DNA of 14,459 nucleotides from JBCBZH01 sp039815415 (GTDB lineage: Bacteria; Bacteroidota; Rhodothermia; Rhodothermales; Rubricoccaceae). The stretch is from contig JBCBZH010000087.1 of assembly GCA_039815415.1 (NCBI GenBank), forward strand, positions 1 through 14,459, written 5' to 3'. The translations under genes were made by a program, and so were the position numbers. Below are positions 6,349-12,085 of this stretch, one piece after another. Below the pieces are notes generated by a model that worked only from the letters and a program-made list of their open reading frames with translations, searched no databases and was not told the DNA's origin. Positions within the stretch are counted from its first letter, which is position 1. Each line of letters starts with the position of its first letter.

Positions 6349-8676
6349 TCACCGGAACATGCGTCCGTTCATGGCCCCCCGGAACAGGTCCAAGCCGGCC
6401 TGATCAACGCCCATCATGCGGAACATCTCGTCGCTGATGCCTCGGAACACATCGGCGTCCTGACCGCTGTTGGCAGACGTGATGTTGAAGCCCACCACCA
6501 GCTCGCGGCGGTCGATCTGAGGACACCTCGCGTTGGGGCCGGCGTCGCGCTGGCGAATGAGATCCACGCGGAGCGTGCCTTTTGCGTGTCCCTGCGAGGC
6601 CTCCTCGAGGATGAGGCGCCCCCCGGAGCAGCCGCGCGGGCAGGAGGAGCGCTGATCGCGGGCCTGCTCCTCGGGCGTCATCATGCAAATGCTGAAGGCA
6701 TCGTTGGCCCCTAGTGCCTGCATCATCTCGGCCTGGGAATCGCCTACGAGGTAGCCCACGTTCTCGATGCCGACCGGCAACGGCGCATCGTCAGGCTGGT
6801 TGGCATAATCCGCCGTGGAGAGCTGCTGGGCGCCGCCCTCTTCGCCACGGAGCCCGGCGGCCAGGATCACCTGACAGGTCTTCCCTGCCGCCTTGCCGAC
6901 GAAGTTGGCGATCAGGCGAGAGCGGTCTTGGTACTCCCGCGCCATCTTGGCCCGTGCCTGGTCAATGTCCGGGCGATACCCCTCCATCTCCGCCTGTGCC
7001 TCGGCGATGGCCGCGCGCATCTGGGCGATCTGCGCCTGCGAGATGGCGCCGCTCTCGATCATCCGCTTCATGGCGGCCCGCTGCTGAGGCGTCGCGTTGG
7101 GCATCGGGAACTCACCGTCTTCCAGCGCCTCGTCCATATCCTGGAGCGTCTGGTTGGCATTGGTCTCCAGGCGCCGGATGTCGCCCACGGCCTCGGCGGC
7201 GGTGATGAGGTCGAAGACAGATCCGCCATCGGCGCCTCCCTGGCATCCCACCAGCTGCGGCGGACCGCTCATCACGTTGAAGCCCGGTGGGATGTCAACG
7301 TTCGGTGCGACGTAAGGCCCAGAGGCAGGCGCTCCGTAGAAGCCCCCCAGTTCGAACCGGATGTTGTACCGCAGCTTCTCGGTCTCCGTCGCGGTGCGGC
7401 CAACATTCGCCAGCCGAACGAGGATGGTCGTGTCCCGGAGAACCGGAAGGGTGAAGCTATACGGGTCCTCATCTGCTGACGGCTGCGCGTAGACGACCTG
7501 CCCCGCAATGAGGTGGAGCTGATCGCGGTTCTCCTGCGAGTCCAGCGTGACCATAAAGCGCGAGGCCTGGGTGGCGTTGTCATCCACGTTGATCGACACC
7601 TCGAAGGCAGTCGTCGCTACGGGATCGATGACATCGGTATGCCACTTGACCTCGCTGCGGCCGCGCAGGTCCATGGCAACAGGCGCCTCGTAGAACCGCT
7701 TGTCATCGGCGTACTCCGCAATGAAGGCCGGGTAGACCTCGAACAGGCCCTCATCGTAGCGGCGCGAGGTCCCGTAGACCTCTGCAGCGTCCTTCAGACC
7801 GGAGTCCACGTTCGCCAGCCCGAGGTCTGACCAGTCCTGTGAGCCATCGAGGACATACTGGAGGTACCCGATCTTCTCGATGGGCGTATCGCCCAGCATC
7901 TCTCCGGCTGCGTACCAGAAGTACCACGAGCCATACCCGCAGTACCAGCTCAGGGTCTCGGTGTGCGGTGGCTTGCGATGGCGGGGCTCGTGGAGCGGAT
8001 GGTCGAAGTACCGCGTCCACGCCGCAAACCGGCTGCTACGATACGGATGCTGGAACTGGACAGTCCGATCTCGCTCCAGGTAGCGAATCTGAACCGCAGA
8101 GGACATCCCTTCCCAGGCCCAGTCCTCAGCCCCGATTTTGGCCTGCCCCCCTCGGCGAACACACGCCGATGGCCCGGGTACACCGGTAGGCCGCCCGTAG
8201 GCCGCCTGAACCGCATGAAACAGCTCGTGGGCGGGACCATACGACATGGTGGTTTCCCACCGGCTCGACGGGGCCCATGCTCCGGGGTTTCCACTGAGAA
8301 AGAAGCGCTGGCCTGGGTTGAGGAAGTCGGTGATGTGCTCAATGGTCCAGTCCAGCCAGGCATCTGAATACTCGCCTCGCTCATTCGTGTAGGACGCCCC
8401 CAGGCTGGTGGTATTGGTCTTGATGTATCCCACATAGGCCCCCGCATTGTCCTGCTCCCGGAGCATTCGTGGAGGACGGAACCCGGCCGCCTGATACCAC
8501 TGGCTGGCATCCTCGAGCTGCTGGCGGTAGAACTCTGCCCCCTGAGCCTGCTGAGCTGTGAGCGATTCCTCATCCTCACGAACAATCACCCAATCGGTGG
8601 TTGGCCAAGACTGCGCCCAGGCTGGCGAGCTGGCGAAAAGGAGAGCGAGAGCGACCAAACAAAGGGCAACGCGCAT
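6349..8676 (-). CDS. Secreted gluzincin-like protein, paralog 1
   Basis: A 775-residue exported protein, paralogous to the next gene upstream. Numbering is from the ATG at 8676. Residues 1-22 are a signal peptide ending SSPAWAQ. The N-terminal domain (about 23-335) holds HELFH (150-154), a zinc HExxH motif, and WAWEG (186-190), whose Glu matches the third ligand of peptidase-MA-like gluzincins. Cys 172 and Cys 246 (WYCGYGSWYF) flank it and are shared with the paralog, suggesting a disulfide. A beta-rich region follows (about 345-450), then a VDIPPGF turn, a Met/Ala/Gln-rich helical region (about 495-590) and a C-terminal beta region with several conserved cysteines (about 595-775). A GTG at 8695-8697 would add seven residues. 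I do not recognise the family beyond the metal motif; peptidase activity is inferred and the substrate is unknown. The stop codon lies inside a 20-bp sequence shared with the paralog. Confidence 0.8.
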   Translation of the reverse strand: MRVALCLVALALLFASSPAWAQSWPTTDWVIVREDEESLTAQQAQGAEFYRQQLEDASQWYQAAGFRPPRMLREQDNAGAYVGYIKTNTTSLGASYTNERGEYSDAWLDWTIEHITDFLNPGQRFFLSGNPGAWAPSSRWETTMSYGPAHELFHAVQAAYGRPTGVPGPSACVRRGGQAKIGAEDWAWEGMSSAVQIRYLERDRTVQFQHPYRSSRFAAWTRYFDHPLHEPRHRKPPHTETLSWYCGYGSWYFWYAAGEMLGDTPIEKIGYLQYVLDGSQDWSDLGLANVDSGLKDAAEVYGTSRRYDEGLFEVYPAFIAEYADDKRFYEAPVAMDLRGRSEVKWHTDVIDPVATTAFEVSINVDDNATQASRFMVTLDSQENRDQLHLIAGQVVYAQPSADEDPYSFTLPVLRDTTILVRLANVGRTATETEKLRYNIRFELGGFYGAPASGPYVAPNVDIPPGFNVMSGPPQLVGCQGGADGGSVFDLITAAEAVGDIRRLETNANQTLQDMDEALEDGEFPMPNATPQQRAAMKRMIESGAISQAQIAQMRAAIAEAQAEMEGYRPDIDQARAKMAREYQDRSRLIANFVGKAAGKTCQVILAAGLRGEEGGAQQLSTADYANQPDDAPLPVGIENVGYLVGDSQAEMMQALGANDAFSICMMTPEEQARDQRSSCPRGCSGGRLILEEASQGHAKGTLRVDLIRQRDAGPNARCPQIDRRELVVGFNITSANSGQDADVFRGISDEMFRMMGVDQAGLDLFRGAMNGRMFR
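8626..8636 (+). repeat. 11-mer CGAGCTGGCGA, copy in the signal peptide of paralog 1
   Basis: Exact plus-strand copy that overlaps the codons for Phe-Ala-Ser-Ser in the signal peptide of the minus-strand peptidase-like gene, a region where sequence is free to drift. Confidence 0.85.
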
Positions 8677-8756
8677 GGGCTTGAGAACAGCTGTCACAAT
8701 TAGATACTCGAAAGCGTGCGCGGACAGGACAAGGCCACCCGCTCGTTGTATGCTTC

Positions 8757-8776
8757 CCGCCAGCTCGAGCTGGCGG
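8757..8776. repeat. 20-bp perfect palindrome between the two paralogs
   Basis: CCGCCAGCTCGAGCTGGCGG is a perfect 20-bp palindrome made of two head-to-head copies of the motif variant TCGAGCTGGCGG sharing the central TCGA. It lies 12 bp beyond the stop codon of paralog 2 and 80 bp before the start of paralog 1. As RNA it could fold with an 8-bp stem and a UCGA loop. It could also bind a dimeric protein as double-stranded DNA. No T-tract follows. Confidence 0.75.
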
Positions 8777-8788
8777 CAAGGCCGCGCA

Positions 8789-11101
8789 CTACCGGATCAG
8801 CCCACGCCCGTCGCTCTGGCGAAGCTGGTCGATCATCTCCTCGCTGAAGCCGAGCTGGCGGAGGGCGTCGTCGCTTAGGCCTCGGAACGCCTCGGCGTCT
8901 TGCCCCTCGTTGGACGAGGTGATGTTGAAGTGCGCCATGAACGTCTCGTGCTCCACGATGGGGCACCCCTCACTGTCGCGCTGCCCCTCGGGTGTTCGGA
9001 TCAGATCCACCCGGAGCGTGCCCTGGACGTGGTTCTGCGAGGCTTCTTCGAGCGTGAGCTGCCCGGCCGTGCACACCGCCGGGCATCGGCGCTCGGATTC
9101 GACCTCCTGGTCTTCGGGCGCCATCATGCACACCTCGTAGCGGTCCGGGTCGCTCATGGCCGCGAGCATGTCTCCAGCGAACGGCGTCACCTCGTCGATG
9201 CCGACCGCCATCGGGTCGGTGTCGCCGAGCCCCGAGGGGTCCGCCAGCTCGAGGTCCTGAGCGCCGCCCTCTTCGCCGCGCAGCGTCGCCGTGACGAGGA
9301 TCTGACAGGGTCGCCCCGCGTTGGTGGTGCCCGCGAGCGACAGCAGCAGCCGCGACCGCCCCTCGTACTGCGCCCGCGTCTCGGCGATGGCCTCTGCGCC
9401 CTCCGTCTCCGCTTCTCGCGCGACCTCGGCCTGCATGGCCTCGGCATCCGCACGGGCCTCCTCCATCATGGCCTGCATCTGCGGGTCGTTCGCGATCATG
9501 CGCTCCATGGCCGCCCGCTGCGCCCCGGACATGCCCGGAATGGGAAGCTCGCCGTCCTCCAAAGACTCGATCATCGTCTCCATGTCCTGATCGGCCTCGG
9601 CATACGCCCGGCGGATATCGGCGATGGCTTCCTCGGCGGTGATGAGGTCGAAGGCAGAGCCGCCATCGTCGGTCGCCTGGCACCCGAGCAGGTCCTGCGA
9701 GCCGGACATCACGGCGAAGCCGGGCGGAATGTCTACGTTGACGGGCCCGCTCGAGCTGGCGACGGGCTCACCGAAGAAGCGCCCCAGTTCGAAGCGGATG
9801 GCGTAGGGCGTCCGCTCGGTCTCGGAGGGGACCTCTGCCATGTTCGCCAGCCGGACGAAGAACGTGGTGTCCCGGCGGACGGCGACCTCGAAGCGGTAGG
9901 GGTCGTCTTCGAGGGCGGGTCGCTGGTGGAGCGTCGTTCCCTCGATCAGGTGGAAGTCCTCGCGGTTCGGCTGCTCGCTCAGGGTGACGATGAACCGCGC
10001 CGGTTCGTCGGGCGGCAGGTCGCCGCCCACATCTACGGAGACCTTGAAGGCAGTCGTGGCCGCAGGATCGATGACGCCATCGTGCCAGAGGACCTCGCTC
10101 TTTCCGCGCAGCGCCAGCTCGACAGGTTCGTCGTAAAACCGCTCATCGTCGACGACCTCTGCGATGAAGCGGGGGTAGATCTCGTAGAGCCCCTCGTCGA
10201 CGCGGTTGGGAGAGTCGAAGGCCTCGGCAGCGTCCCGGAGGCCCTGATCGACGTAATCGAGCCCACCATCGGACACGTTGCCATCACTGGCGAGGATGTA
10301 GCGCAGATACTCGACTTGTTCCTTCGGATCGTCAGACAGCATCTCGCCGACGGCGTACCAGAAGTTCCACGTCCCATAGCCGCACTTCCAGGATCGGGCG
10401 GCAGCCCTCTCGCGCTCGCGCTGGTTGGCGTAGAAGTAGGCGTTCGGCAGGCGAGGCCGGTGCAGGGGCTGGTCGTAGTAGCGGAGCCAGCTCGCAAACG
10501 AGGGGTCGTCGTAATGGTGGGCGTACGCCCGCCCGGTCTGATGCTCCAACCACCGGATCTGGACCGCTGCCGGAACGCCCTCGCCCAGCCACGCGCTGGC
10601 GTCACGGTCGGTCCCGGTCGAGCCGCAGCGGGGGAGCATGTCGCTGCTGTTGGCATCAGCGAAGCGGTTGAACTGGGGATACGCCCACGTGAAGGCGTGG
10701 ACCAGTTCGTGGACCCCCGAGGACGCCATCAACCGGTCAACGGGATCGGACGGCGCCGCGAGATCGGGGCGACTGCTCATCCGCAGGTAGAGCGAGCTGT
10801 TGTGCGGATTTCCATTCGTCGATGACACGACATCAGTCTCATCGGCTTTGAGCCGCGCCTGGTAGGCTCCCGTCGCATCGTGCGTCATGCGGGGCGGGCG
10901 GAAGTCCATGCCCTGAAACCAGAGGCTCGCCTCGCGCAGCGTGGTCTCATGCAGGCGCGCAATCGGCAGCCGGTCTCCGGTCACCTCGCCCATCCCCTCT
11001 TCCTCCACGATGTGCCATTGGACCGTCGGCCAGAGTTGGGCTGATGCTACCGGAGCGAGCACCGTGAACAGGAGGACAATGGACGCGAATCGGACGTGCA
11101 T
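8789..11101 (-). CDS. Secreted gluzincin-like protein, paralog 2
   Basis: A 770-residue exported protein with the same architecture as paralog 1. Signal peptide MHVRFASIVLLFTVLAPVAS-AQ (cleavage near residue 21), then mature LWPTVQW, matching SWPTTDW in the paralog. The zinc motif HELVH is at 131-135 and WLGEG at 171-175, the classic WLxEG of peptidase-MA-like gluzincins; Glu 174 would be the third ligand. Shared Cys 159 and Cys 240 (WKCGYGTWNF) bracket the region. Beta-rich middle, VDIPPGF turn, a longer and strongly Met/Ala/Glu-rich helical region than in paralog 1 (probable coiled coil, roughly residues 500-600), and the C-terminal cysteine-containing beta region ending in GLIR. ATG 11099-11101 is the natural signal-peptide start; no Shine-Dalgarno is seen. 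The tandem pair and intact metal motifs suggest both are active, but catalysis is inferred. One exact 11-mer copy lies in the linker before VDIPPGF. Confidence 0.8.
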   Translation of the reverse strand: MHVRFASIVLLFTVLAPVASAQLWPTVQWHIVEEEGMGEVTGDRLPIARLHETTLREASLWFQGMDFRPPRMTHDATGAYQARLKADETDVVSSTNGNPHNSSLYLRMSSRPDLAAPSDPVDRLMASSGVHELVHAFTWAYPQFNRFADANSSDMLPRCGSTGTDRDASAWLGEGVPAAVQIRWLEHQTGRAYAHHYDDPSFASWLRYYDQPLHRPRLPNAYFYANQRERERAAARSWKCGYGTWNFWYAVGEMLSDDPKEQVEYLRYILASDGNVSDGGLDYVDQGLRDAAEAFDSPNRVDEGLYEIYPRFIAEVVDDERFYDEPVELALRGKSEVLWHDGVIDPAATTAFKVSVDVGGDLPPDEPARFIVTLSEQPNREDFHLIEGTTLHQRPALEDDPYRFEVAVRRDTTFFVRLANMAEVPSETERTPYAIRFELGRFFGEPVASSSGPVNVDIPPGFAVMSGSQDLLGCQATDDGGSAFDLITAEEAIADIRRAYAEADQDMETMIESLEDGELPIPGMSGAQRAAMERMIANDPQMQAMMEEARADAEAMQAEVAREAETEGAEAIAETRAQYEGRSRLLLSLAGTTNAGRPCQILVTATLRGEEGGAQDLELADPSGLGDTDPMAVGIDEVTPFAGDMLAAMSDPDRYEVCMMAPEDQEVESERRCPAVCTAGQLTLEEASQNHVQGTLRVDLIRTPEGQRDSEGCPIVEHETFMAHFNITSSNEGQDAEAFRGLSDDALRQLGFSEEMIDQLRQSDGRGLIR
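9752..9762 (+). repeat. 11-mer CGAGCTGGCGA, copy in paralog 2 linker
   Basis: Exact plus-strand copy, read on the coding strand as Val-Ala-Ser-Ser in a small-residue linker. The 20 bp at 9754-9773 are identical to 6335-6354 at the end of paralog 1. Confidence 0.85.
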
Positions 11102-11161
11102 AGCACAAACTGAGGTGGGGTCGGTCTCAGGTACGAGAATGCTCCGTGCAACATGTCACGG

Positions 11162-11212
11162 TCGCCAGCTCGAGCGCCCGCAACACGAGGTGATGATGCC
11201 TCGAGCTGGCGA
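11162..11212. repeat. Inverted pair with 13-bp perfect arms after malG
   Basis: TCGCCAGCTCGAG (11162-11174) and CTCGAGCTGGCGA (11200-11212) are perfect 13-bp inverted arms around 25 nt, each holding an exact 11-mer copy. On the minus strand the first arm begins at the base right after the malG TGA (11213-11215), so the hairpin would form at the end of the sugar-transport transcript. It lies 60 bp before the start of paralog 2. It probably acts as a terminator or marks the gene boundary, although no T-tract follows. Confidence 0.8.
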
Positions 11213-12040
11213 TCAGCCCTTGACGGCGCCCAGCGTTAGCCCGCCGATGAGGAAGCGGCTCAGCGCCAGGAACAGCGCGATCACGGGAATCGAGACGAGC
11301 AACGAGCCTGCGGCATAGAGGCCCCACTGCGTAGACATCGAGCCCTGGAAGAGCTTCAGCCCGACGGGCATCGTGAACAGCTCGGTGTCCTGCAGAACCA
11401 CCGCGGCCACCACGTACTCGTTCCATGCGCTCATGAACGAGAACAGCGCCGTGATGACGAGCGCGGGCGCAGCCAGGGGCAAGATCACCTTGTAGAACGC
11501 CTGCCAGGGCGTCGCGCCGTCGATGCGGGCGGCTTCTTCCAGACTGGCCGGAATCGTGTCGTAGTAGCCCTTCATTTGCCACACACAGAAGGGCAGCGCG
11601 GTGGCGGAGTAGATGATGACAATGCCGATGTAGGAGTTGATGAGCCCCAGGTTGATGAGCACGATGTAGAGCGGCAGCAGCAGCATCGTGGCAGGGAACA
11701 TCTGGGTGACCAGGATGCCAGAGAGCGCCGTCTTGCGCCCGGCGAAGCGGAACCGGCTCAGCGCGTAGCCCGCCGTGGACGCCAGCGCGACGCCCGTGAT
11801 GGTCACCACGGCACTCACGAGCAGGCTGTTGCCCAGCCACCGCAGGAAGGGCGTCTCGGCGAGGAGCGTCCGGTAGTTGTCGAACGTGGCGCCCTCGGGA
11901 ATGAGTGCCAGCGACTGCGAGAGCAACGCATCGCTGGGCCGCAGCGAGATCGTCAGGATGCGCGTGATCGGGTAGACGGCGATGAACGCGAAGAGCGCCA
12001 GCGTAGCGTAGGTCCCGAGGCGAGAAAGGATCTTGTTCAT
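11213..12040 (-). CDS. malG: MalG-type sugar ABC transporter permease
   Basis: A 275-residue inner-membrane permease of a carbohydrate importer of the maltose/maltodextrin class (CUT1). Seen: six hydrophobic membrane segments (about residues 10-30, 73-95, 105-130, 135-155, 188-208 and 243-262), the EAA loop EEAARIDGATPWQAF (168-182) that docks on the MalK-type ATPase, and a C-terminus GGLTLGAVKG close to the GGLTAGGVKG ending known for MalG. The ATG at 12038-12040 starts the first helix properly. It follows the glycoside hydrolase gene by 45 bp on the same strand, so both probably belong to one alpha-glucan utilisation operon whose MalE and MalF partners would be upstream, beyond the right edge. 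The ATPase is not in the window. The substrate (maltose, maltodextrin or another alpha-glucan) is inferred from the hydrolase neighbour. Confidence 0.92.
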   Translation of the reverse strand: MNKILSRLGTYATLALFAFIAVYPITRILTISLRPSDALLSQSLALIPEGATFDNYRTLLAETPFLRWLGNSLLVSAVVTITGVALASTAGYALSRFRFAGRKTALSGILVTQMFPATMLLLPLYIVLINLGLINSYIGIVIIYSATALPFCVWQMKGYYDTIPASLEEAARIDGATPWQAFYKVILPLAAPALVITALFSFMSAWNEYVVAAVVLQDTELFTMPVGLKLFQGSMSTQWGLYAAGSLLVSIPVIALFLALSRFLIGGLTLGAVKG

Positions 12041-12061
12041 GACGGTCTGTGCTCAGAGAAT

Positions 12062-12072
12062 CGAGCTGGCGA
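12062..12072 (+). repeat. Single 11-mer copy between malG and glycoside hydrolase genes
   Basis: An exact TCGAGCTGGCGA (12061-12072) in the 45-bp gap between the glycoside hydrolase stop and the malG start. No inverted partner is present, fitting a gene boundary inside an operon where termination would be unwanted. Confidence 0.85.
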
Positions 12073-12085
12073 GAGGCAGGGGCGT

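Noticed and set aside
8695..8702. TAATTGTG upstream of paralog 1 as a possible -7 promoter box
   Set aside because: One mismatch to TAnnTTTG but no -33 TTG at proper spacing, and it overlaps an alternative GTG start.
8900..10825. A 641-codon open reading frame antisense to paralog 2
   Set aside because: It mirrors the real minus-strand gene codon for codon, has no signal or recognisable domain, and such long shadows are common in GC-rich coding DNA.
11106..11113. TCAGTTTG before the paralog 2 ATG, similar to the Bacteroidota -7 box TAnnTTTG
   Set aside because: Seven of eight positions fit, but no TTG lies 19-21 bp upstream and the box is only five bases from the start codon. It is too weak to call a promoter.
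1167..11212. Interpreting the inverted repeats as ordinary intrinsic terminators only
   Set aside because: None has a T-tract, and the same word is equally frequent inside genes as single copies, so termination alone does not explain the motif.
6303..12072. Interpreting the repeats as ends of an insertion sequence, MITE or CRISPR array
   Set aside because: Copies are irregularly spaced, unpaired within genes, lack target duplications and transposase genes, and have no repeat-spacer periodicity.
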